From Nymphaea colorata (lineage: Eukaryota > Streptophyta > Magnoliopsida > Nymphaeales > Nymphaeaceae), in the NCBI RefSeq assembly GCF_008831285.2, contig NC_045141.1:15610106-15674105 (forward strand): 64,000 bases of DNA, given 5' to 3'. Below, one piece after another: positions 10,301 to 21,658 of this stretch (positions are counted from its first letter, which is position 1; the number at the start of each line of letters is the position of its first letter). A model generated the notes under the pieces. That model did no database searches. It was not told where the DNA came from and saw only the letters and a list, made by a program, of their open reading frames with translations. A program made the translations under genes and the position numbers.

Positions 10301-13300
10301 AACTGCTTCTCGTTGCTCGTAATGCTCTAAGTAGGCAACCTGTTAATAGGCGCTGTCCAGGATGATTACTCCATAATTGCCACACTCTGGAATAGTTATT
10401 CTACTCCTGGAAGATGGTTGTTGGCTAGTCAACCAATTTTGGTTGGAATAAGCGCAATTCTGTCTGAAAGGATGTAAAGTACCAATTCGAGTGCGCATCA
10501 AGTGCTCTCAATTTCTAATTTCACACAGATATGTTCCTTGAACAACGTTATTAGTTGCCAAATAGTCTTCCAGTTATCTCTAATTCTTCTTTACACTATA
10601 ACACTCCATAAAAGGTTGCCTGGATGAGACTTCTATCCGATCACAAATGTTTCCATCATGAGGAGCTTATCAGCCATGACATTATGGCTCTCGAATTTGC
10701 AAAATGGAGTTGCCTGGATGACTCTTCTGCCCAATCGCAAATGCTTCCATCATGAGAGGCTTATCAGTCAATGATGTTATGGTTCTCCAATTTGCAAACC
10801 TTTAGGCCGCACTAGCCTACAAAGACCACTATAATCTCCTTTCTCCCATTTGCATGCCAGGTTCATGTTAAAATGGATTACATTATGTTGCTAATGCATA
10901 GCCACCATGTTCTCTTACAGAATACACTTGTCAAATGAGCTACTTATTATTCCTCTTCACATGGCTTGTTTCTATTCTGAATATTTTTTCTAGTTTAATT
11001 AATACAATCTCTAAATACATTTCAAAGTATTAGATGCCTGCTTTGATGAGAAAGTAGCACAAAGATAACAGAGCCAAATTGGTCTTTTGCAATTTCCTGC
11101 ATTTTTTTTTCTGATTGTTCTTACAACCATCATTTGGCTTTCCTACTAAATTCTTCTTTAATTTATCATTATACATTTTTATGTTTGTGCACTCCTCAGG
11201 TGGTGTTTTTTTCTATCAAGACCTTCAATTGCAAATTATTAACATGTTTGTGCACTCTCCACTGAAACAGTTACAATTTACATTGCTGATGAGTTTGTTT
11301 GCTGGTTTTGTATGCACTGAAGACTTGCTATTACCAATGTTATAAAAGGCGTAGCGTATCGCGTATCGGTCGGGCTGACCTATACGCTGTATCGTAACGT
11401 ATCGTAAACGTAGCGTAGTGTATCGTAAAATTAATTTTTTAATTTTAAAAAATATTTAAAAATCTGAAAAAATAGAGAAAAATTATTAAAAATCTGAAAA
11501 AATAAACAAAAAATCAGAAATCAAGAAAAATATATTCAAATATAAAAAAGATCATCATACATAAGGAACATTCATGTGTGTCAACAACGCATTCAAAAAT
11601 TAGAAATTAGATATTCAAAATAACATAATAAGCATCCATCACAATTTTAAACTTGAAAATTTTATAGAATCTTAAGACTTAGAGTCTTAGGACTTTGAGT
11701 TTTAGGACTTATATTACATCACAATTTTATAAGTTCAAAACATATAGTTATCAACTTATCATCTTTCATGATTTAACGATAATATTTTCCAAATCGATGA
11801 ATCCTTGGTTATTTTTGATGAAAATGTGCAAAATCTCTCCCTCCTACGTCTCTTGGAGTCTTTAAATACAAGAAGAGAGAGAGGGAGGAGTGTTTAAACT
11901 TTAAAAAATAAAAAAAATTGTGTTTTAACCCGTATCGTACGATACGGGGATGTATCGCCCGTATCGTACGATACGGCCCCCGTATCGCATGTATCGTGCG
12001 ATACGTGTACGATACAGACTCGTATCGTCTTTAAACAGCGTATCGTACGATACGCGTCCGTATCGTACGATACGCGTCCGTATCGTACGATACGGATAAC
12101 ATTGGCTATTAGTAATTAAAGTATTTTCTGCCTTCATTATAGTGGTCATCTTCATTCATCCATCACCTATATTTTCTTTGACTTTTTAGTCATCTACTGT
12201 TTTTGTAAAGTTTATTATGTAAGGTTATTTTATTCCTCCATCTATTTAGACTTTTTACTCCTTTTTAACGAGCGGAAAAAGGCCAAGGTGGACAATAGCC
12301 CTTTCAAAAGGCCGAGAGGGGATGTTGACCTCATTCCTTGTTGCTTATTAAGCCTGAAGGAGAGAGAATGCAAGTGACGGGGCCATGACACTATCGTAAG
12401 AATGAGAGAACGATCTCAGGTGCAAGCCAGCCGGATAAATCTGCACATTGCTAGTCGCATGGAGTGCTGCACGGTGCCATTCACATGGTGAGAGTAAGGG
12501 TGATCGCCAGAGTCCCTACCAGTAGCTGGTCAACTGCTGCTGGAGAGAGATTCAATGGGAAATGGGTTGAGACTTGAGAGAGGCAGAACAAAGAGGAAGC
12601 ATAGGATTGATCAAATAGTTCAAAGTTCAAACCCTAACCCCCTTTCTATTTTTTTTAAATTTTTAACCAAAAAATTATGACTTTAACCCTTGACTGACTG
12701 CTCCCTATGTGCTGTTGATGCAAGCTGGGTGTGCATCACGTGGGGTGCCTATCTAGGCATGTCTATGTGACATAGGTCAAATCATATTATTTTTCATTTG
12801 AGTCTTGACTCTCATTGTATGAAATAATATTTATTACCTTTGATTGTACGTTTGTATTTTAGTTGAAAAACCAAAATCGAGAATCATGACCACCAGTTTT
12901 ATCTCTCTCTTGAATGTAAGTTGCATGTAAATATATGATTTTAAGGAAAGAACAAAACACTCTTCCTGTTTGAACAAGTCACTCTTCTATCTCCCACAAG
13001 CTTTCTTTAACGTGAGGAATTTATTGATGGTACTCCTAAGAATGAGTAGAAAGTGAACCGAAGGCGACTTGTACATGTGTCCCTTGAAAGAAACTAAAAG
13101 GGAAATGTCTTGGAACTTTAAATGCACATTCACTGTATTTGTATTTTGTAAGATGCCCAGATATCACACTCAGTCCGTCCTCTCTTTGAGTGCCATTTGT
13201 CTGGAGATCAGGTTTTACCGTTTTAGGCATATTCATATCTATCTTCTTAACAGCTAATATGTGTATCTATATGTGTTCTCCATTATGCTGTTGTAGTACA

Positions 13301-14270
13301 TGAGCTTCTGTCTGTTCACACACATGTTCATTATAAACAGGGTGTTCTAGTGCTATTTGTGAGTATGCTGTATATAATATGTCACATGAGTGGTGCAAGT
13401 AGGATGCCGAGTCAGAGTCGGGTGAATTGCAAATGCAGCTGTTAAAAATTGATGGTTATTATATGCTTTACACACACACACACACACACACAAGACATAC
13501 ACACCTTGGGCAAACCTGCACCCTCAAGCTTTTTTAGAAAAATGAATTAGATGCGCCTTTACTCACGTGACAGTATTTAGGCCTGTTTTACTCTGAATCA
13601 AATGGAAGTGCTGCATGTGGTATCCCGAGGCAAATGTTTTCTTTACTCATCTAGGTCGATGTTGACCTGTCTGCAAGGTTGGACATTGATTTGTTAAGGA
13701 TTACCAAGCCTTTGACCATATAAAACTTAACCTGGGGCTTGGCCAGGTGTATCCAAGCCTTTTTAAGCCTTAGGTATGTTCTCGTTTTCATGGTAAGTAA
13801 TAGTTTCCTACCCTCTTTGTTCTGTAACAACCTCTTGGACCCTTGGTGTTGATAGAGTAAGATGGAAGGAAGCATTTCTGTTCATCCTTCGTAACAAACA
13901 CCAATTCCTTTTAGATGTAAGTTGGCAATTCTAATTTGTCTAAATGAATGGTTTCGATTTTCATCTTTAATGCTGGTGTGCAGGTAGCCAGATATCTTTC
14001 TTCCGCAATGGAGTATGTCAAGGTGTTGCATTCACTGATTTGAATGGTGGAAGGTATTACCCTGCAGCATCAATGTACACTCTTCCAAACCAACCAAACT
14101 GTGTAGTACGCTTCAATTTTGGTCCAGATTTTGATTGTTTCCCTCAAGACTTCGGTGGGTGTCCAGTGCCATCGCCCATGATTGATGCTCCATACCATGG
14201 GTTTGATGGTGAAGCAACGGAAAATGGAGAAAACGCTGCTGAAAATGGTCAGTCTGAGAACAAAACCTGA
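7355..14270 (+). CDS. TRO: TRAUCO/Ash2-like SPRY-domain subunit of COMPASS H3K4 methyltransferase
   Basis: Exons 7355-8468 and 13984-14270 join in phase 1 (CCTG|gtaatg ... gtgcag|GTAGCC) across a 5.5-kb intron and encode 466 residues. Residues 1-150 are hydrophilic and acidic, with Glu/Asp runs at about 74-92 and 135-144. Basic clusters KKNAQKRK (150-157) and KKTKKK (173-178) are likely nuclear signals. [12 protein letters not shown] (179-190) is the conserved plant block before the SPRY domain. SPRY spans about 240-420, with [33 protein letters not shown] and the split ISFFRNGV strand. The Ash2 family binds RbBP5 and DPY30 partners and supports trimethylation of H3K4; in Arabidopsis TRAUCO is needed for embryogenesis. 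Plant members lack the animal N-terminal zinc/winged-helix region, as here. The open frame runs back past 7355, but that ATG is the first in frame; earlier in-frame codons are not ATG. The intron hosts a transposon-like element (11334-12105). Confidence 0.93.
10615..10802. repeat. 94-bp tandem duplication in the TRAUCO intron
   Basis: Two diverged copies (10615-10708 and 10709-10802) both start GTTGCCTGGATGA, contain TTCCATCATGAG and end AATTTGCAAA. Identity is roughly 85 percent by eye. Neighbouring DNA (about 10000-10800) looks like decayed coding sequence but no domain can be read. Confidence 0.8.
11334..12105. mobile_element. 772-bp non-autonomous DNA-transposon-like element with target-site duplication
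   Basis: The left end CCAATGTTAT (11334-11343) is the exact inverse of the right end ATAACATTGG (12096-12105). Both are flanked by the direct repeat CTATTA (11328-11333 and 12106-12111), the footprint of an insertion. Inside each end lie subterminal arrays of GTATCG words; the right array holds five perfect copies of the 14-base palindrome GTATCGTACGATAC (11932, 11961, 12040, 12060, 12080) plus one variant (11991). The middle is AT-rich and has no transposase frame. Dense subterminal repeats typically bind transposase in plant hAT, CACTA and Mutator elements. The 6-base duplication fits none of these exactly, so the superfamily is open. Confidence 0.8.
13471..13493. repeat. (AC)n microsatellite
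   Basis: Dinucleotide run of about eleven AC units near the 3' end of the TRAUCO intron. Confidence 0.85.
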
Positions 14271-15509
14271 AACGTAACCAAGGTGCCCTAGATGCAAAAG
14301 CTTAATTGACAATCAAAGTACATGCTTTGAAGCATTTTTTGTTAGTGAACGGCCTAATTTATGCGGGAACTTGTGTTGCTTTGTGAATGGGTCACAGGCA
14401 CATCCACCTTTATTCAAGGCAACCTTTTGTGAACTGAGTATGTGACAGAGATGATTGGTCCGAACAGAACTGGAAAATAAGATCAAAGATGGATGATGCA
14501 GCAGCAGGACGATATGCCAGGCTTGTATCTTGGCTGGACATTGAGTACTAGGACCGAAGCTTTGGTGTGGTAGCTGAAGAAAGATTCCCTTTCTTCTGTG
14601 GGCTTTATGTATACTTAGATGTGCTAAGATGGTCAAGTAAGGCATAGCTTTGAATCTGCCAAAAAGTCCCTATGTTGATCAATCTGCTTTGAATTGGAGC
14701 CCGCAAGTCATGGCAAGCTTACTTTTGAACGATCATGGAAAACTTGTTACTTAATGTAGATCAGTGTTTGTTCTATCTCTCTCTCTCTCTCTCGTTCTCT
14801 TTTTTCCTGTGACAGCACTCCTACCGTATAATTAGAATCGTGTTTGCTTTTTATGCTTGTTTGGATGGCCTCTCCGTAAATTTGGTTCTTGTGGAAGATT
14901 CCTGCTGTTGATGTGTAATTTAAGTAGTTGCCTAAATTCGCCTTATCTCATGGTGGTTGGAAAAAAGTCTATGGCTGGCCCTGAACAACTTAGTTGTAGT
15001 CTGTTTACCCTTTTTTATCTCATGAATATGCTTGTAATTAACTTGATACGTTCTTGTGAGATGTCCTGAGATCTACGAAAGTTCTAGATCTCCTTGCACA
15101 CAAGGCCGTCCAATCACTTGACTCTGGCTCAAGCGGTTGCGGTTCCGGTTCCGCAACTTGGCCTAATCTGCTACTTTAGTTAGTTCTTCCATTAAGCTAA
15201 ATGCAACTGAAATTACTGAAGCAAATACATTCTACAACTACATATTTCTTTTATGTCTCAGTTACAGTAGATAAGCAAGAAAACTCAAACCGCATGGTAC
15301 CTACTCTCCAACTAATCCACGCCAGAAAGCTTTCACTACACGAAAGCGAATCAAAAGAACAATAATCAAACATGACAGAGAGAGAGATAGCTCAAGACCA
15401 ACAAGCTTTCACCAACTAATCTCTACGAATAGAAACAATCACAAATAATTCGAACAATGATGATCAATATTCAGCACTATCGAAACAAAATCGGCCGGAG
15501 CTAAACACC
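14271..15509. other. 3' regions of TRAUCO and of the thaumatin-like gene (convergent)
   Basis: This is the space between two convergent genes. The first few hundred bases are probably the TRAUCO 3' UTR; a (TC)n run lies near 14777-14793. The part next to 15510 is the 3' side of the minus-strand thaumatin-like gene. Open frames here show no domains. Confidence 0.5.
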
Positions 15510-16366
15510 TTAGGGGCAAAATGTGATCATGTAGTCCGATCCGCTGCATGTGCATGTACTTGATGCATCATCATAGGCATAACTGTAAGCCTTAGGGCAT
15601 GCAGTCTTGAACATGACGGAGTACTGCGTCGGCGAACATGTCGTCGGAGATGCATGATCTCCAGTGCAACAATACTCCGGCAAGTTGAATGCGGCACACG
15701 CACTCTTACATGCCACGACCTGTCCTGCCTCCCTGACCTGCAGGTCTGCCGGACAAGTATCCCGCAGGTCCGCCACGCACCCAGCATACTGGCAGTCACC
15801 AGTGCCGCCAACAGCTCGGATGCCGACACCGACGTTGTACCCATCCACCAGACTCACATCATAAAAGTCCTTGGCGCCACCAATTGTGAATTCAGCCAAC
15901 GTCACCGGCGGAGCACCTCCATTATTATCACAAGCTAGGCGACCACAGTCTCCGGTGGTGCAATTCCCGTTTCCAGAAGCATCAAAGCTGCAGCCGGTCC
16001 GAGCCCAGAACCGGCCAGACCAGCCAGAGGGTGCACTGAGCGCAATGGACTGGCCGCTTGCCAGCATGAATCCACCATTGCCAAGAGGCGTGCCATTCCC
16101 CGTTAAACTTCCTGGCCAGATGGTGTACGTGCATCTGTTTAACATTGTAAACACTGTTGCAGATACCATATTTCCTGCAAAAAAAAAAAATGTCGCACAG
16201 AGGAAAGGATGAACCGAGCATATTTAAGCAGCGATACTACGAGAAAATTCATCAACCTATTGAATAATTGATACGAGAAAATTCATCAACCTATTGAATA
16301 AGTGATACCAATGATACCTGAGGAGATTGAGAGCAGAAACACCAAGAGGATTGTGAGACACGCCAT
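15510..16366 (-). CDS. Thaumatin-like protein (PR-5 family), secreted
   Basis: Exon 1 is 16366-16318, exon 2 is 16174-15510, joined in phase 1 (CCTCAG|gtatca ... tttgcag|GAAATA), giving 237 residues. Residues 1 to about 22 (MACLTILLVFLLSISSG and following) form a signal peptide encoded mostly by the tiny first exon, so the product enters the secretory path. The mature part shows the family hallmarks: TIWPGSL, GRFWARTGC, the PR-5 signature ending NCTTGDCGRLAC, AEFT, DFYDVSLVDGYN, CKSACAAF, YCC, YSYAYDD and the terminal ITFCP. The mature region has 17 cysteines by my count; the family norm is 16 (eight disulfides), the extra one being in TCTCSG. The Arg/Glu/Asp residues of the acidic cleft are present. 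Family members bind or cleave glucans and act in defence or stress; the ligand here cannot be told. Stop is TAA at 15512-15510. Confidence 0.95.
16239..16306. repeat. 34-bp tandem duplication in the thaumatin-like intron
   Basis: The unit ACGAGAAAATTCATCAACCT... occurs at 16239-16272 and 16273-16306, nearly identical. It lies inside the 143-base intron and accounts for about half of it, just downstream of the minus-strand donor site. Confidence 0.85.
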
Positions 16367-16422
16367 TGAATCTCTCTCTCTCTCCCTTGCAGAAAGGAAA
16401 GAGAGATGAAGGTTGAGTGGTG

Positions 16423-16430
16423 AATTTATG
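16423..16430 (-). promoter_or_regulatory. TATA-like box of the thaumatin-like gene
   Basis: Read on the minus strand the sequence is CATAAATT, about 60 bases before the start codon at 16366. The leader between them is rich in GA. It is a weak match to TATAAA and the cap site is not visible. Confidence 0.35.
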
Positions 16431-18446
16431 GAGGAACAGTTTAGTCAGAAACTTATTTAGTTTATTTTGGGAAGTTTTATCATGTTCCCTTTGTTCTTAT
16501 ATGTTTTGAAGTATTATTTTTCATTGCATAATTTATTCAGAAACATGTCTTGCATTTCTTTGTTTTTTAACCTTTATTTTATTTATTTTCTTGGCGCGGC
16601 AGCTTGCGAGGGTGGTTGGTTGGACGTGGTCGGTTCGTGCAGTACCATGACGGCTTCAGTTTGGATCTGGGCCGTCAACCAGTCAGGAACCGACGGCCAG
16701 GATCGAAGCAAAACTGCCGGAGGTTGCTGCGATGTCGCCGCTAGGAAAAAGTGGGCCCACTAACGCCTGAAGGTGTTTGGTGGCATTGGCCTGACCAGCA
16801 ACGTCGTCATGCTTTCCGTTTGGATTGGGTTGGATTTGCACTGGATCTGAATCCTGGATCTCATATTATTATTTATACATGCGTTTGCTTGCGAGCAAGA
16901 GGATTAATCCCACCACCCGAGTGAGCTCTTACCTTAAAGTCCATAGCTGTGTCGGTACCAACTTGTAAGATCTCCGCATAACTTGCATGTATGACTCACC
17001 CCTCCCTTTTATGGTATGGAAACATACCCTTGAGTGGGTCCACCTATTTGAGCTATGCCCATGAGGGCACTGCCGCACTCTTCATGTTGAAAGAGTACTT
17101 GAACCCTATAAGATCCATACAATTTGATCCATGCTCTTTTATAATTATAGATTTTCTTTTTGGCGTGCATATCGTGACTCATTAGTTCGATTCTCATAAG
17201 CATTATTCTTCCGGAGCTACGACATAACACCCCACATAGTTCTGAACTTTGGAGGCAAGAGGAAGAGGGATTGAGCATAGACCTCCTTTGTTATAAGTCA
17301 GCTAAACCCTAGTTCGCGAGTTGGGGAGCAACAATTCATGGTGACTATGGAGAAATACTTTGTGAAATCGTTACATTAATTGCATTTATATATGAAAACC
17401 CTACTTCACCCTAAATTAGAGACTGTAAATTGACAAATCTCGTGCTTAAGCCCCTTTCAATCTAGAGCATATATTCAGCTGTGACCTTGCACTAGTCCAG
17501 TAGCGAAGCTACCTTGCGGCTGGCGTGGGCAACTGCCCACCCCAGCCTGAGTACACCCTTACAAAAGTTTTACTATGATAATGCTGGACTCAGGCGTAGC
17601 CATATGCGGTACCCACACCTGACTTAGGCCACTGCTCTGTAGCCCAACATGCACCCAACCATTGCAATAATAAAATAGTTCAGTGCTCATTAGCTAAAAA
17701 TTTCTGTCTCCACCACTGTACTAGTCGTGTAGTCGGTAAAGTTTGTGAAAAAGTTTGAAACTCTAGGTGGTACGTTCTTTTTTGTGATAGTCGGTAAGTA
17801 AAACTGCTTAGTTCAAGGAGTTGGTCACTAACTTTGCCAGAGTTAAACTTCACCTTTTGACTATAGTTTCATGGACCATTGGGGTAAAGAAGTCCATGGA
17901 TTTGGATTTAAGATTTGATATCGATATCTTAAACATTATACTAACTGGGGTTTTGATTGGAGCTGGTTTGTTGTATCCACTATAGTTGGGATTAAAAGAG
18001 ACTTGTATGAATCTGGATCAAGAGATTACACAAGAATTGGGTTCGTGGAAAGCAAGTTGAATCTTGTTTGAATTTTACCATTTAATCCAAACCTGATATT
18101 GTTTCATGAGTAATATTTGTTGTTTTTCCAATGGAAGATGGTTGTTTTGAGGCGCAGGTCAAACCAGCATGGTTAGGTCTCCCACCCCAAGAGTGATATC
18201 CTTCTTAATAAAGAAAAGAAGGATATTGAACTCTTGATCTTCTTTTAACTTGAAAGTTTTGAAGCTGGTAGATGGAGCTAGATCTTGAAAACAGGGAACT
18301 GTAGTAAAATGAAAATTAACTCCTTATTTTACCAAACCTTGAAGGAATGGAGCACACGCATAACTGAAATTGTGAAATTTGGAAGAAGTTCAATATGAAT
18401 CTTAAAGTTCTGCTAGATGGATCACACTTGATTAGCAGTTGATTAT

Positions 18447-18876
18447 AGGGATGTTAACATATTTAATTTAGATAGGATATCCGACTGAATCGTTTCGGAA
18501 AAGTGGGATATGAAAAAAAAATAATATCCAATTAAAAAATTGAATTGAGTTTAGATTTAAGGAATGACATCCGATTGGATTCAGATATACTTAAGTATTC
18601 AGTTGAATTCAGATTTGGGTCTGACTTATTAAACAAATATCTTAATATCCAATACCCTCATATTTTGAAAATTGGCCAGAGTCAGTTCAAAGTTCGGATT
18701 CATATATGAATGCAACTATCAGATTTGGATTATGAATTCAGATCTCAAATTTATATTTGGATACGACATTTATTTGTTCGTATTTGAATTCAAATTCAAA
18801 TATAAACTTGTGAATATCTGAAAAAGGAGATATGGTTAAAAATATATATGATTGGAATGCGATCAATTGACATCCT
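18447..18876. repeat. Dispersed repeat family A, copy 1 (MITE-like)
   Basis: The copy begins AGGGATGTTAACAT and ends CAATTGACATCCT, so its ends are imperfect inverted repeats of about 12 bases. The body consists of ATATCCGATTGGATTCAGAT-like words in both directions. Related copies sit at about 44098-44490 (inverted) and 56946-57388. No coding frame is present. A miniature inverted-repeat element is the simplest reading; no target duplication is clear. Confidence 0.55.
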
Positions 18877-19524
18877 CAATTAATCAAGCCAATTATATAT
18901 TTCAAAATCTGTTTTCATGTTCATTAGTTATAGAACATATACTTATTGTCAGAAAAGAGTAAATGAGCAAACAGCAGCAAGTTATTTTTCTGGAAATTGA
19001 ACTTTATTTATCTCATGGTACTTTATTTTATTTTTATTTTTTTTATCCACCAGAAAACTATGATATCATTTTAACTCAAACATGTATACGTGATTGAAGT
19101 TTCTCAGCTTTTACATAAAAGCAAACGCTTTTTCCTTTTTCCTTTGTGTGTGTGTGTGTGGCAGGGGGAAGTTTTCCATGAATGCGTCTACGTTTCTCCC
19201 TTCATTAGGAAATAGGGCGTCAGCCCATGCTCTTCACAAAGACACAAAAGACAAAGGGTTGGTTGTACAGTGGTTAAACCATAAAGACGGTGACAAGATT
19301 TATGTTGAATTGGAAATCCGTTGTTAAATCATGCGATTTTAGTGATCTTGTGACCCTAAAGTTTTGGTGCAATGAGTTATACTACGGCAGACAAATATGA
19401 AAAGAACCAACTCCAAGGGCATAGCGTAGCTGTTCAGAGTTCGATTCTCATGGGTCGTACTCTTCTTCTTTTAGACTACAAACAGTGGATGTACTTCACT
19501 ATAATTGACGGGTGCAGGGGCGAA

Positions 19525-19542
19525 GGGGGGGGGGGGGGGGGG
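19525..19542. repeat. Poly-G run
   Basis: Eighteen consecutive G, followed by CGTGGCCATGGCCCCACCC. Long G runs are assembly-sensitive and may form quadruplexes. Confidence 0.9.
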
Positions 19543-21159
19543 CGTGGCCATGGCCCCACCCAAGCTAATTGAGAAAAAAAAAAATACATTAAGAAAATTG
19601 AAAATTTTTAGTTGCGTAGTGTATTTTTTGGATTCGGTTTTAGTCATGCCCTAGCCAAATAAGTTCATTGGATCGTTTGACCCACCCCTGAAAAAAATCC
19701 TTGCTCTTCCCCCGACGGGTGTCTCGCTTTCTACCCAAAGTCATGAAATAGCCTTGGACCCCGGGGTGAGGGGCGAAATGGTGGTTTCAATCTCTCATTA
19801 AATTGCCAAACATTAAAGAACCAATGAAAAACATGAGATTATGAGCAGTTAGGCAATGAATCACCCAAAAAAAACCACTTTCTTTACCAATTGCTATCTC
19901 TTCAAACTGTACCCACTTAGAAGGTGATGTCAGAAGGAGCTAAGCTCCTCCTCCTTCCCTTTGTCCCCAGGGTCTAAGGTTGCAATGGATTGACACTTAT
20001 GCCAATCTAACCAGCAAGCTTGACCAGGCGCTAAGCCCAAGGTGGTGAACCAAGCTAGAGAGCAATCAACTGAATTATCTCAACACCGTTAAATGTAGAG
20101 TATGTTTATGTTATGCACTTGAAAAGGCATATGAACACATTTGTAGGGTTTAAACTGAAGTATCTCCCAACAGCCACCATTCCAAAGGAACAAACAGTTG
20201 CTGTTCAAGTCCTATTGAGGGAATTTAGTGTGAGGAACAGAACAACACATTCACAAAACACAGCATTCTGAATTCAATGCAGGAAATGCATTTTTTTCAT
20301 GTGTTCTGAATGGGTCGCAACGCGCGACAAACGCCCCCTTCAAAGTCGTTCATGAGAAGTTGCATGTCTTACAATACACAAACACATTATTTCAAGAATA
20401 CATCTTAATCTTTTGGATAGATTCATAAAACACTAATATAATATTTCTGTTGCTAAACAACCTTTAAAAGCTGTTTCACAACAATAACACATTGTTACTG
20501 TCCCATAAATGTGTCCTAAAAAATGAATCAGATTCATGAAACACTTTAACAAATGTTGAGTGTTTTATGAATCCGCCCTTCTTTTTTGGATGCATTTATA
20601 AGATAATACCACTGTGTTACTGTTATTAAACAACTCCTAAGGTTCCACTATGGTAATTAATGAGACTATTAGAATTTGGGCCGAGATCAAATATAGCATG
20701 TAAGTATTGTTAGTGAAACTTTAATTTTATTCAACTGAGTATTCAACTGAGTGCAAAGTCTGAAAACTCGACATCCATGCATGTCTTAGGAACACGATCC
20801 AAATCTCCGCATGACTGAATCCACTCAAAAAGGTTTAGTTAGATGTATTTATTCCATGCACGGAAGCAAACAAGCGCGCTTTGTATTATCCTAAGCCCAA
20901 GCCAGACCTGGTTTCCGAAACACATTACGGATTTCTGCTTCATTTGAACTGGACAGATCATAAACAAATCCAGATTGAAATAATCCCATTCAGAACTGCG
21001 TCACATGTCCCATCATTTGCATCCCCACCACATGCAACATTGCAAATGCTAAAATGAACCGACCTTGTGGGTAAGATCACAGCCTCACAGGTCGGATCGA
21101 CGGGGTTGGGTTTTAACAGTTTGATTTGTCCATTTTACTTGTTTTGACTAAACCTAGTC

Positions 21160-21350
21160 ATCGGACCCAAATACCAGACGGTACCCGACCCGATTGAGCC
21201 CAGCCCCAAAAAAACCGACCCAATGAGGCCTGATTCAAACCCGATTAATTTTAAAAAAATATTTTTTTATTTTAACCAAGCCGGGCCGATCCTGAGCACG
21301 GGCCAGACCCGAGCTCGGGCTTCGAGCATCGGACTGGCCCGATGCCCAAG
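21160..21350. repeat. GGGCC/CCCGA-rich dispersed repeat
   Basis: Dense words such as CCCGACCCG, CCGGGCCGA and GGGCCAGACCCGAGC lie in AT-rich surroundings. Similar wording recurs at about 39945-40110, 55615-55800 and 56010-56140. It looks like a dispersed non-coding element family; ends are not defined. Confidence 0.4.
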
Positions 21351-21658
21351 CCTAGTTTTGATGAGCGGTTCTTGTCGGTTACTAATAAATTCCGAACCCA
21401 AACAGACATGGATGAAGACTGAGAAGAAACCATGGCTGGGAACTGGACCAAGTGGGGACCGACTTGAATCAGTTTGAGTGTAACAATCAGTTTGAGAGAG
21501 AGAGAGAGACTGCACATTCAACAATTACTAGGCATGACAGAAGGTTTTTTTTTTTTTTTGAGATAAGAAGCGAGAGAGAAAGTAAGGCCAGGAAAAGCAT
21601 GGCCCAACAACATTTCATATACAGTTCTACAAAGACTAGATGGCGGCATTAGAAACAA

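Larger units (their letters stand above)
16431..21658. other. Intergenic region, repeats, no recognised gene
   Basis: About 5 kb between two minus-strand genes. It holds a GC-richer patch at 16600-16830 with no domain, a dispersed-repeat fragment near 17495-17640, a family-A repeat (18447-18876), a (GT)n run near 19146-19160, an 18-base G run (19525-19542) next to a dispersed element, and a GGGCC-type repeat at 21160-21350. The last 180 bases are probably the LPAT 3' UTR. Short frames show no known domain. Confidence 0.55.

Noticed and set aside
20280-20650. Possible hAT-like MITE with AACAATAACA/TGTTACTGTTATT words
   Set aside because: Inverted words are present, but no paired ends or target duplication could be fixed.
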